NCBI GenBank assembly: GCA_047967505.1
Contig: CM106540.1
Reading direction: 5' to 3' (one strand)
Length of the DNA stretch: 64,000 nucleotides
From: Dipteris shenzhenensis
Lineage: Eukaryota; Polypodiophyta; Polypodiopsida; Gleicheniales
Part shown: piece after piece, positions 1 through 9,545 of the stretch
How the letters are laid out: each line of letters opens with the position of its first letter
Numbering within the stretch: the stretch's first letter is position 1
Translations under genes and position numbers: made by a program
Notes under the pieces: model-generated
Database searches by the model: none
What the model saw: the letters and a program-made list of their open reading frames with translations, nothing else
What the model was told of the DNA's origin: nothing

Positions 1-797
1 CGTGGCTGGAAACGGAAACGGCGAAACGGAAACGGCGTTTCGTAAAACCTATTTTTGCCCTAAATCCCAAAAGTCGTGATTTCGCCGCTTGGCTCCATTT
101 TTCGCCGCCTCCTGCCGATTGCACTCCTCCTGTGCATCCTTGCTGCTCTCTCCACCTTCTCTAAGCTCTCTCCATCCCTCCATCCTTTGCTCTTGGACTC
201 CCCATCCCGTTTTCCTCGGACCTCCATCCTTCTCTCTCCATCCTCTTCATCCTTTGCTCCATCTTCTCCATCCTGCAAAAGCTGCAGCTTGGCAGCCTGC
301 TCTCCATCCCTCCATCCTTCTTCTCTCCATCCTCTCTTTAATCTTACCTGTAACCTCTCCATCCTCCTTCACTTCTACCTCTGATCCTCCAGGCTGCTTC
401 CACCTCTCCATCCTCTTTTACCTCTGAGCTCTCCATCCTCCTTCTACCTCTCCATACTTTCTCACTTGTGACCTCTCCATCCTCCTCAATGCCGAGATAT
501 GCTTATTGGGTCCATGTCTCCCTCCTAGATAGTTATAAAGGAGGCAATGGCTCCAAGAAGTATGAATGATGCATTGATGCTTGAAGGCTGAAGCTTCAAG
601 TATAGATAATTGTATTATGTATGATTTGCAAATTGCACTCTATTGATAATTATATTATGTATAAAAAATAAAATTTTATACATAAATTGTATCATATTGC
701 CGTTTCTTCCGTTTCCGTTTCGGCGGGGCCCGGAAACTCCGTTTCTTCCGTTTCTTCCATTTCTTCCGTTTCTTCCGTTTCTGTTTCGGCTGGTAAC
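1..797. repeat. Block with GAAACGG-type inverted ends
   Basis: The first ~45 bases carry GGAAACGG/CGAAACGG units. Bases ~695-797 carry the complementary style, CCGTTTCTTCC/CCGTTTCGGC, so the ends are inverted relative to each other. The inside is pyrimidine-rich filler plus an AT-rich stretch (600-690). This could be a small non-autonomous DNA element or two unrelated minisatellites. The left flank is cut by the window edge, so no target duplication can be tested. No coding potential was recognised. Confidence 0.35.
124..486. repeat. CTCTCCATCC-type minisatellite
   Basis: Degenerate repeats of CTCTCCATCCT and shorter CCATCC units run through this stretch on the plus strand. The ORFs on both strands here are low-complexity products of the repeat and are not called as genes. 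Confidence 0.6.
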
Positions 798-802
798 TAT
801 GC

Positions 803-2669
803 ATGAAACATATTCTTGTTGCAAGAGATTTTTGCAACATTGTTTCTCGGATTGATCTGAGGCTAGCCAATGCTACAGTGGCTACCCCTCATGCTCATCC
901 CTCTGCAAAGGGGACTCCTGCTCATGCTTTATCCCCTAGCACCCCTGTTGCTGCTCCTGATCATGCATTTGCTTCACAGCAGACAGGAAAAAGCAAGGCT
1001 CCCAAGCCTATGGGCAAGCCTAAATATGCGCCTAACAGTGGCAATTCCTCCAATGTATCTCAAAATACAGCAAATAAGTCGAAGAAAAGATGCAACTATT
1101 GTCGCAAACCAAGGCATGAAATTTCAGAATGCCGGAAACGCATTGATTCGGAGAAAAAGAAAGCATGATTGACAGTAAATGCCTCACATGCAATTGAATC
1201 CCATGAGCCAGCAAATGCCTCACATGCACATGCTCTCCAAGATGATTGGGCATGGGCTGTCCATTGCTCCTTTGATCCCTCCAAAGTTGATGCATTCTTT
1301 ACTGCTAATGATGCTCAGTCTTGGTATTTTGATAGTGGTGCTTCCAAGCACGTCACCTCTTGTAGACAGTTGTTTCATTCTTTAGCTAATGCACCTCAAG
1401 GGGGGACTGTCACATGTGCTAATAATGCTTCCTATGCTGTAAAAGGAATTGGAGATGTGCAGCTCACATCCATTTCAAGCCATCCTGTCACTCTGACAAA
1501 TGTTCTTTTTGTGCCTAGAATTAAAGTCAACTTGATTTCAATTTCAGCAATTGCCACTTCAGGTTTCAAAGTGATATTTGGTGGATACAGAGGCTTAGTA
1601 TATGATATTCGTGATCACAATGCCATAGTTCTCACTGGCATTTTGAAAAAGGGGCTCTATCACCTTGATTATCACTCAGCTGCACTTTCTATTGAAGCAT
1701 TTGCTATTTCTTTTTTTCTTTTTTTTGCAAAAAGAGACTTCTATTAAGTATTAAAGAAAAACCGTTAGAGCAAGCTTCATACGGGATACATCATGCAATG
1801 CACGAAAGGCTCAAAAGCCAAAAAGAAAGGATTGAGGCTGATAGTGCCATCTCAATCCGGTAGAAACCTCCGAGAAAAAGGGAGAACCCCTCCAAACTCG
1901 AAGAAAAATAGTCCTTCTAGAAGAAGCTACCCGTGGAGGGCCCTGCATGCTAGCCCATATGGATATCAAAGTGTGAACCGTGTCAGTCCAAATACCCGTG
2001 AACACCTGTGATGGGTGTATCTGGGTGCCATCCAAGGCCTCAGTACATCTGGCTCTCCAAATGTGCCAAGAGGAAATGCTAGCCAAAATCTCCCAAGAGG
2101 TGTCCACTGAAGCATGAGAAGCTCTGAAGGGAGTAAGTGGTACATCCTGAAGAGAGCAGGGCTCTATCACCTGCCAGCAAACCGAGAGTGCCCAAGAAGA
2201 AGGCTCACCCTCATAAAACACCTAGGGCCCGGTAAGGGATAACCATTTGCTATTTCAGATTCACAGCTTGCTGAAACTCATCTTTGGCATGAGAGAATGG
2301 GTCATCTCAATTATAGAGCTCTTGCCAAGTTACATTCACAGGGCATGGCAAATGATGTACCTCAAACTCACACAATTTCCAAACATGTGTGAGAGGGTTG
2401 CCTTTTGGGTAAGATGCATCGGTTTCCTTTTCAAAAGGATTGTCCAAAATTCTCACAAAGGAAATTGCAGCTAGTGCACAGTGATGTCTGTGGCCCAATG
2501 AGGACAAATGCCATTGGAGAGTACAAATATTTCATGACTCTAATTGATGACTTCACAAGCTATTGCCGAGTATATGCTTTAAAAGCCAAATCTGAACTGT
2601 TCTCATGCTTTCAGAAGTGGTTGAATATGGTTGAGAATGAATCAGGATACAAGCTTGTCACCCTCAACA
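803..2669 (+). pseudogene. Ty1/copia gag-pol fragment (Copia C1), interrupted
   Basis: A single frame encodes the end of gag with a zinc knuckle (CNYC-x4-H-x4-C), where the usual Gly before His is Arg. An in-frame TGA at 1166 follows, then the aspartic protease motif WYFDSGASKH and its downstream LYVPG-like region. After a LINE insertion (1711-2243) the frame resumes with the GAG-pre-integrase motif (HERMGH, then GCLLGKMHRFPF) and the start of the integrase core (HSDVCGPM, LIDDFTSY). It stops at 2669, where a second LINE tail begins. RT, RNase H and both LTRs are absent. It is clearly a dead fragment. Confidence 0.8.
1711..2243 (-). mobile_element. 5'-truncated L1-type LINE tail in copia, 13-bp TSD
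   Basis: The perfect 13-bp direct repeat CATTTGCTATTTC lies at 1698-1710 and 2244-2256, directly flanking the insert. The insert begins on the plus strand with a T-rich run, which is the poly-A tail of a minus-strand LINE. Its minus-strand reading (2221 to 1811) contains WEILASISSWHIWRARC, matching the C-terminal region of the LINE at 9546-13230 (WEVISSITLWWIWCSRC). This is a classic target-primed insertion that split the Copia C1 reading frame. Only about 530 bp of the 3' end was inserted. Confidence 0.85.
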
Positions 2670-2905
2670 AGAGAGAAAGAAAGAAAGAAAGAAATTTTAT
2701 TAGAGTCTTCGGAAGACCGATGGGTCTATGAGACTGAAAGAAAACCTAATACAAATCACGGTAAGGGTGGAGCTACTGAAACGAGCATCATCACCCATGC
2801 TGAATCCCAAGTCTGATCATACATAATCAAATACATCTGGATGTAACAATGAAAAGAAAAGGAGTTTGATTCATTGGGAGCTGCCATGTGCCCTCCCTAA
2901 AGCAG
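2669..2905 (-). mobile_element. LINE-P 3' tail, minus orientation
   Basis: It starts with (GAAA)n followed by ATTTTATTAGAGTCTTCGG and the complement of the LINE-P 3' end (CATAGACCCATCGGTCTTCC). It also shares the GGAGCTACT..AACGAGCATC block with the 3' UTR of the LINE-P copy near 62300. The 5' limit is approximate. It truncates the Copia C1 integrase. Confidence 0.65.
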
Positions 2906-2920
2906 ATGTACGAGAGGGTT

Positions 2921-2993
2921 TCTTGCTGTCCCATAGACCTTTTGGTCTCCCGTGGATGTTAATAGACTTTCTTTCTTTCTTTCTTTCTTTCTG
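2921..2993 (+). mobile_element. LINE-P-like 3' tail with (TTTC)n, plus orientation
   Basis: CCCATAGACC..GGTCTCCCG..TTAATAGACTTTC followed by (TTTC)n matches the 3' terminus of LINE-P (14290-14345, 62370-62415). It faces the preceding tail, giving an inverted pair separated by about 20 bp of unassigned sequence. Confidence 0.6.
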
Positions 2994-3040
2994 CTTTTGT
3001 TGAACTTTCACATGACTGGGTGGTCTTGTATTGATTGCCC

Positions 3041-3804
3041 TCAAACAAACTTCGATTTTACAAATCTAATAGTATTCTGTTCTCGCAAAGAGACTCTTTC
3101 TAGCATGTTTGTATAGCCTCCACCCAATATATTCCCACCCTGAAAAGCTGAGTTGTCATCTAATTTTTCCCCTTGTAGTTAAATGTTCATGTTTTCTCTA
3201 TAAAGACATGTTTTTCAGATTTCCCCGTTGCATTAGCTTTGCCTAGAATAGTAAACTATTTCTTGTGTATTTTTTCTTTTCCTTGTCTTCGACTAGTTAT
3301 GGCTTTCATTTGCTTGCTTTCTTTCTAGCATGATTAACATGAAAAAGCAGAGCAAGATACACAAGATAATTAAATTTCCATTACCCCCATCAATGCATGT
3401 TTACTCACAAGGATATTGACAAGGACCAAGATGTCAGCACATCAATGGGATGGAATGTGAGCTAATAAAGGAGGAGTTATACCTGGCTCACCACGGACTC
3501 CAATAGTAGAAATCTCAGCAAGCCTTTTTGTAAGCTGTTCTATAACCTTTTTTAAATCAAGCATCTGACCAGATAAATGATAAATTTCATTCCTAAGACT
3601 CTGCAAAAGTTTCAAAAGACAATAAAAAGTGAGCAAAATGTTGAAATTCAAAACCCTCGCTTCCTTGACACAAGCCTACCACAATCAGGCAAGGAATTAA
3701 GATCATCAAATTTTGAGAAAGACCCACTTACTGGAATTATTAAAAGTTGTTGCTTAAGAAGACGATATTTCTTGGATCTAAGCTGGTTCTCAGGTCTGTG
3801 TCTC
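3041..3804 (-). CDS. Three phase-compatible exons of a possible host gene
   Basis: On the minus strand exon 1 (3804-3732) follows a TTTCAG acceptor and ends before GTAAGT. Exon 2 (3600-3483) follows CTTTTGCAG and ends before GTATAA. A candidate last exon (3147-3041) follows AACTCAG and runs to TGA. Exon 1 ends in phase 0 and exon 2 starts in phase 0. Exon 2 ends in phase 1, and the last exon completes the codon and stays open to its stop. The peptide includes RHRPENQLRSKKYRLLKQQ, then a heptad-like segment LDLKKVIEQLTKRLAEIS, suggesting a coiled coil. I do not recognise the family. An alternative acceptor 8 bases further on would give a different, shorter C terminus. Upstream exons were not found. 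Splice prediction by eye is fallible. Confidence 0.4.
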
Positions 3805-4665
3805 CTGAAATTTTCACCAGGAAAAAAAGTCAATCGCCATAAACAGATATTTCTGTATTAGCTCATAAAACATGCTAAGGCCATGAAAATCAACCTTTAT
3901 AATAGATGTGGAGGGCCCTGGCAAAAAAGGATAATTTCCAACAAAATATTTGAAGACAACATTTGTCATATAAAAATAATTAATCACGGCCATAAAATAA
4001 CAATTTAATTCTGCTAGCAGCTAAGCTTGGAAACTATTCCAGTCCACGTGTATGATATACTTCCAAATGGATAAACTATGAATCACTTGTCAGTTCCCAT
4101 ACCATATGTTCAATTTTTGAAGCAGCATTGCCTCATGAATTCACATATGAGAAAGGTATTGTAATAATGTACATATGCTGCTGTCACAGGCATTTGCCAG
4201 ACCATTGACATCAATCTAACCCCAAACCCTCACCCAAGGTCAGAACAAGGAAAAGGTAAGGTCACAAGACAGCAGGACAGCAGCCAAGGACCCAAACAAG
4301 CCAAACAAGTTGCTGTACAAGTTGTCAAGTCAGTGCACGTGCTATGCTGCTATACAGGCTGCCACATCAGTAGCAGCGGTTCCAACAGCATCCAGGGTAA
4401 CATGAGCTGCCCTAGGAGCCAGGAGGGCTGCGACAGCTCTAGATCATGCGCAGCAATGTGTACCAGCCCTCAGCCACATAAGCAAACAGGGACATCCACA
4501 TACAGCTGACCAGCTCCAAAAGCACCCACATACTGATCAGACAGTCTGTATTGGGTCGGCTTTTTCTCCAGACCTAGTAGCCTGCAGTAACAAGGGGTAG
4601 CCTATTAAAGAGACACCATGGCACCATTCTATTCATCAGTTGCAGCAGTCAGCTCTTATACTCAG
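3805..4665. other. No recognisable gene or element
   Basis: Mixed-composition, AT-leaning DNA without a convincing ORF, LTR or LINE similarity. It may be intron or upstream sequence of the possible host gene on the minus strand. Confidence 0.4.
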
Positions 4666-5228
4666 CCAGCAGTAGGCTACTTCAGCCCAGTTGATCCAGT
4701 CCTGTCCATAGAGGATCCAGAAGAGGTGTTCAGTCCCCCTACAATGAGAGGAACCTCAGCCAGCAGTATATATATACCTTTGTAAGACGTAGAATATATC
4801 CAATCATACAAATTTAGATTTTTTATTGTTCTAAAGTCCAAAAATCTACACAGCAAATAAAAGAGAAAACGAAAGAGAAGAAAAAAGAGAGAACAAAAAC
4901 TTTTCTGAAAAACAAAAAGCAAAGCAACACTTATGTCGTCATCAGTGCCCAAGCATAAGCAGCTATACTGGGTTTCTAAAGACCCACGGAGTCTCTTGGG
5001 CAAACCCGGTGCTTACTAAAATACGTCAAATAAACAAAAGAGAAAGAAAAAAAGAAAGGAAGAAGAAAAGAAGAAGGTGACTAAGCAAAAATAAACAAGC
5101 AAATTAAGAAACAAAATCTTCCAAAAAATAGGAATAAAAACTCTCTCTCAGCCAGCAGTAGACTACTTCAGCCCAACTGCTCCATAGAGGATCCAGAAGA
5201 GGTCCCTACCATGAGAGGAACCTCAATG
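4666..5228. repeat. Diverged direct repeat pair, ~484 bp apart
   Basis: A ~90-bp unit (CAGCCAGCAGTAG.CTACTTC ... ATAGAGGATCCAGAAGAGGT ... ATGAGAGGAACCTCA) occurs at 4669-4755 and again at 5151-5225, with an 18-bp gap in the second copy. The sequence between is A-rich (AAAGAGAAAACG, AAAGAAAGG) and has no recognised coding. The pair could be an old tandem duplication or the remains of flanks around an insertion. Confidence 0.6.
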
Positions 5229-5900
5229 TTAAAAAAAAACAGTTGTTAGCTGGTACCCTGCAATAGCTGGTACAATAATAAGTGTAAGGATTTACGCTGC
5301 CAACTCAGATTCGAGACCAAGCATCACCTTCCGAGTGAGGCAAAGATGATACGCAACTACCTGGTCCGAAAGAAGCAAGATTTCGGTTGCTAGAATGAGG
5401 AGGAGTTAATAAATATCAGGTTTAGTAACAATTCCAAGGACTTCTGGCAGAAGTTTATCTAACGCAACAAGCTCTCTCTCTGCTGCCCCCATAACCTGCC
5501 TCTCCACCCGCGCTGCCCTGCTCTCCACCCGCGCTGCTCCTGCCCTCTGCTCCTGCTCCCCGCCTGCGCCTCAGCCTGCTGCTCCGCCGCCCCTCCACCC
5601 GCGCTGCTCTTCCTCCCTCCCACGCTCCTCCTTCTTCCTCCCACGCTCCTCCCTTCCTCCCGGCTGCGCTGCAGCTGCTGCAGCTCCCTCCTCAGCCCAC
5701 AGTTCCCCTCTCCGCCCCTCTGCTCCTGCTCCTCCCGCTGCCTGGCTGCTCTGCCCTGCCTCACAGCTCCACCCGCTAACCTCCCCTCCTGCTCCACAGC
5801 TCCGCCCTGCAGCTCCACGCTGCCTCCTCCCTGCTCCCCACCTCAGCTCCCCCTCAGTCCGCAGCTCCCCTCCGCTCCTCCTGCTGCAGCTCCCTCTTCT

Positions 5901-7510
5901 GTGCCCCCTCCTCCCCTTCCACCCCGCCTCCTCCACTCCAGCCACCCGCTACCACTCAGCTCCCCACCATCCCTCACCCACCCCCTCTCGACCCCTCAGC
6001 TACTCCCTCTACCACTCAGCCAACCCCCCCCCCCCCCCTTCCCTACTAGCCCCCCTGCATGCTCTTGGCCTCTCAGCCTACCTACAGCCCCCCCGCCACC
6101 CCTCAGACTCTTTTCAGCCCCCTTGAGGGTACCTCCCATCATGGGGAGGAAGCCCATCATGCTCCCGCTCCTACAATACGACCTGCACCAAACACGAATC
6201 AATCAAAACGAAATGGGAAAAGGTGGCAAGGATACAGATAAAACCGCCAAGAAAAAACAGACACAACTGAAACTCGAAGATGTGAACACACAATACAGCC
6301 GCAGTGGACTTGGAGTGGACAGCAAAGCAAAGGCGGGGCCCACTTCCGCCTCAATTTCAGCCACAGCCTCAACTTCAGCTCCAGCTCTAGTCTCAGCTTC
6401 GATTTCAGCTACATCAGCTACATCCTCATACTCAGCCTCAGCGCCAGCCTCAACTTCAGCCTCAGTGTCAGCTCCAGTTCCAGTTTCAGTTCCAGCTCCA
6501 CTTCTGCCCACAGCCTCTACTATTACAGATATTGGCCCTGATATAACCCTACCCATGACATCGATTGCCCCATCCTCCCCTAGGATAGAGGGGTTGGGGT
6601 TGTCACTGACACCATCTCTTCCATCTCTCCCTTCTTCTCCCGCTACAGTTCTCCCCGATTATGACACCTACTTTGGAGGGGTCATACACTGTTCCGCAAT
6701 ACTCGACCTTTCTCTCCCCTTTGCATCTCAGTCAGCCCACACTCCCTCACCCTGCTCAGATCACCTCATCATCCCCATACCGCGCCCATCTTACCCAGTC
6801 TCCAATCTCTTCCTCACACTTTCAGGCCACAATCCTATCAGTACCCGTTAGAGCACGGACGAGCTGACCCATCAGAGGCTTGGGAGTATTTGCTAATGGA
6901 GGTCCAGAGCATCCGAGAGCACGAGAGGGAGCTGTTACGCTTCGCACAGGAGTAGACACGCCTCACCCAGGAGCAGGCACGACTCATACATGAGCAGTCT
7001 CCCGCTATCCGAGTCCAAGCTGATCTTATTCAGGGGCTCAGACAGGAGATCTCACAACTCCGATAGGAGTTCATTGCTGTACATACAGTCCCAAGGAGCA
7101 CCCCAGTCGTGGAGGCACAGATTGTGGGCATGCAATCTGCCATTGAGGAGACGTCCAGATGGGTTAACGTAGCCAAACAGGAACCTGCAAGGGTAACCGC
7201 TTCCGCTACCATCCTGGAGCAGCAACAAAGAGCTAGCAAGGCTCTCAACATCAGAGTACGTGGGATTCCCTGCACTGAGGCTACCCCAATGGCAGATGCG
7301 CACGTCTTCGTGACCACTACCCTAGGGGTGACTGAGCACAGGATTGAGAGAGCATGGCGGGTTGGGAGGGACCCCAACTGAGAGCAGCCCCGTATCATCC
7401 GGTTCCATGACGCCCAGGCACAACTTTTGGCTTTACATCGTAGGTCAGCCTTACGAGACCAGCCAGCGATCTCCATCTGTTGTAGCAACGGGATCAAGCC
7501 CGCAAAGAGG
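5901..7510 (+). pseudogene. LINE-P ORF1 (L1 ORF1p-like), broken
   Basis: The first open part (5901-6851) has a proline/leucine-rich start, a lysine-rich stretch (MGKGGKDTDKTAKKKQ, near 6211) and a long Ser/Ala/Pro repeat (6340-6510). After frame changes the next part (6870-7510) reads a heptad-rich coiled coil (EHERELL..TRLTQEQARL, with stops). A domain resembling the L1 ORF1p RNA-binding region follows: NIRVRGIP near 7248, RIERAWRVGRDP near 7342 and PRIIRFHDAQAQLLALHRR near 7389. In L1-clade LINEs, ORF1p is a trimeric RNA chaperone that coats element RNA. Several stops (for example after RFAQE and after GRDPN) make this copy non-functional. Confidence 0.6.
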
Positions 7511-7589
7511 GGAAGTGGACAGTAGTACGAGATGGACGACTCCTTCCAAGCCCCTGTCGGACACCCACCTCTCCTCCCACATAGGGAGG

Positions 7590-8218
7590 CGGGGCCTATG
7601 AGACTCAGACATCCGAGACCCTATCCTGTACCATCTGAAACTGTAATGGTACCTTATTGTCAGAACGAGGGAACTTCTTGAAATCCTATACAGGTCAAGA
7701 CATAGTCTTTTACACAGAGACACATCAGAGTCCAGAGCGCCCACTACCAGTGGTCAGCGGGTATACATGGGAGTCTGCCTACAGAATTGAGACAAGGGAT
7801 ACAAGAGGGGTTCGAGGATTAGCAATCATCGCAGTCCTTTACATATCCACACTTGTGGGGATCATCTTTGTGGAGCAGAAAGATCCACACGCCAGGTTTC
7901 TCTGGATTCGGATCCGACACATGGATAGCCGGGATTTGTTTATCGCAGTTTGCTACTTCTCCCCCGAGACCTCTTGCTTTGCCAGAGATATTCAAGGGGA
8001 GGATGAGACATCCCCATTTGCTGCTCTTTATCAGTCCATCGTTGACTTCTCTAGCCGCGGGGAAGTCCTAGTTGGGGACTTCAACGCGAGAATAGGTGCT
8101 CGTCAGGTACCACTCCTCGACTTCACGGATGATTCCACTCTACTGCCAAACATTGACCTTGAGGAGGCAGGCATGCCCCCACATCCAGCACCCTCTTCAC
8201 TAGGGGAGGGATAAAGAA
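7590..8218 (+). pseudogene. LINE-P endonuclease domain, truncated
   Basis: The exonuclease-endonuclease-phosphatase fold is recognisable from NCNGTLL near the start, TETHQS (the catalytic-Glu region), AVCYFSPE, and VLVGDFNARIG near 8070. This enzyme nicks the target site for target-primed reverse transcription. The C-terminal SDH motif and the usual long linker to RT are missing. The frame ends at a TAA near 8212 and the RT frame opens 14 bases later, so several hundred bases were probably deleted. Confidence 0.75.
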
Positions 8219-8225
8219 TGCCGTA

Positions 8226-9540
8226 ATGAAACTTCATAATGGCCGAGCGAAGGATCATGAGGGACTATGCACTGAGTTCATTGCATATGGGATTAACCTC
8301 CTAGCCTCGATCTTAGCCAAGCTATTTAATGAAGCCGTTTGCTTGGGGTTTCCACGCACCTCGACCATCAACACTATCTCACCCATCCACAAGGCAGGGG
8401 ATCCCATGAACCCGAAAAACTACAGGACCATCATGATTGGACATGTCATGTCCAAGATTTATGCATCATTACTTAATTCTGAGGTCAGCAAATTTGCGGA
8501 GGGTCGAGGACTCAGAGCAACGGGACAGGCCGGTTTCAGGCGGGATCATGGGCCCAGATGTATCATCAAGGAGGCGAGGGCACGGAAGCAGAGGGTTTAC
8601 TATTGCTTTGTGAACTTCCGCAAAGCATTTGACACCGTTCCGAGAGTCCGTCTCTTACGACATCTACAAGATCTGGCTTATGATCAAGAAATCATTTGGG
8701 CTGTCATGGCACTTTATGAGCGAGTTTCAGGCAGAGTCCGAACAAGATCTGGATGGACAGACGAGATCATGAGCACTATCGGGGTCAAACAAGGCTGCCC
8801 ATTGTCACCTAGTTTGTTTGGCCTCTACATCGACGAGCTCGAGACAGTGATGCAGGCATAGGGTGGGGTAGGTTGCTCTCTCGCGGGCACGCTGATCCGG
8901 ATATTACTTTATGCAGATGACATGGCTCTCTTGTCATCCTCAGCAGAAGGGCTCCAGAGACACCTTGACGCACTACAATCCTTTTGTGAGTCTCATGATT
9001 TGAAGGTCAACTTGGGTAAAACCAAGGTTATGATCTTCAATACATCCCGAGTCGTCATGCACAATGAGCATTTCACTTTTGAGGGGTCCCTTGTTGAGGT
9101 AGTTTCATCATACACTTATCTGGGGTCGTCTTTTTCGGACTCACCTTCACCATGAGACCCGCGATGCAGGCGCGCCTGAGCAGAGGATATGCTTCATTGG
9201 CTAGACTTAAGAGACATGCTTCCGCTCTCATTTTCAAGATCCACGGACCAAAGGGTTGCTTTTTGACTCCTTGGTCCGCCCTGCACAGATGTATGGCAAC
9301 CCATGTTGGAGACCAGATTTGTCGAATACAGAGTGGGCCAGGGTGGAGCGGCTACAAGTTCTCATGTTATCACGGATGATCCGTGGTAAGCCATCCATCC
9401 CTCACCAGATCATTCGGGCGAAGTTTGGGTCACCCCCATCACAGCTAGATGCTGCATTTCATGTCATTACATATCTGTATTGAGTCAGGGAGTATGGGGA
9501 TTACACATCCGGGCGTAGCAGGATACCATGGCTAGCACTG
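8226..9540 (+). pseudogene. LINE-P reverse transcriptase, motif A Asp to Asn
   Basis: RT fingers and palm are visible: SPIHKAGDPMNPKNYR (8385-8432), motif A CFVNFRKAFDTVPR (8604-8645), motif B GVKQGCPLSPSLFGLYID (8781-8834) and motif C LLYADDMALL (near 8910). Motif A carries Asn (AAC, 8613-8615) where LINE RTs have the catalytic Asp (FVDFRKAFD), so this copy should be inactive. An in-frame TAG after QA (8859-8861), a frame change near 9150 and a TGA at 9481 add to the damage. The domain continues beyond LINE-Q at 13240. The motifs are non-LTR-like but not a close match to the L1-type RTs elsewhere in this window. Confidence 0.85.
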
Positions 9541-9545
9541 TCCTC

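Noticed and set aside
5459-5945. Long minus-strand ORFs rich in Gly/Arg/Glu
   Set aside because: Mirror image of the C-rich LINE-P leader; low complexity with no domain.
6203-6556. Minus-strand Glu/Ala-rich ORF
   Set aside because: Antisense reading of the Ser/Ala/Pro repeat of LINE-P ORF1.
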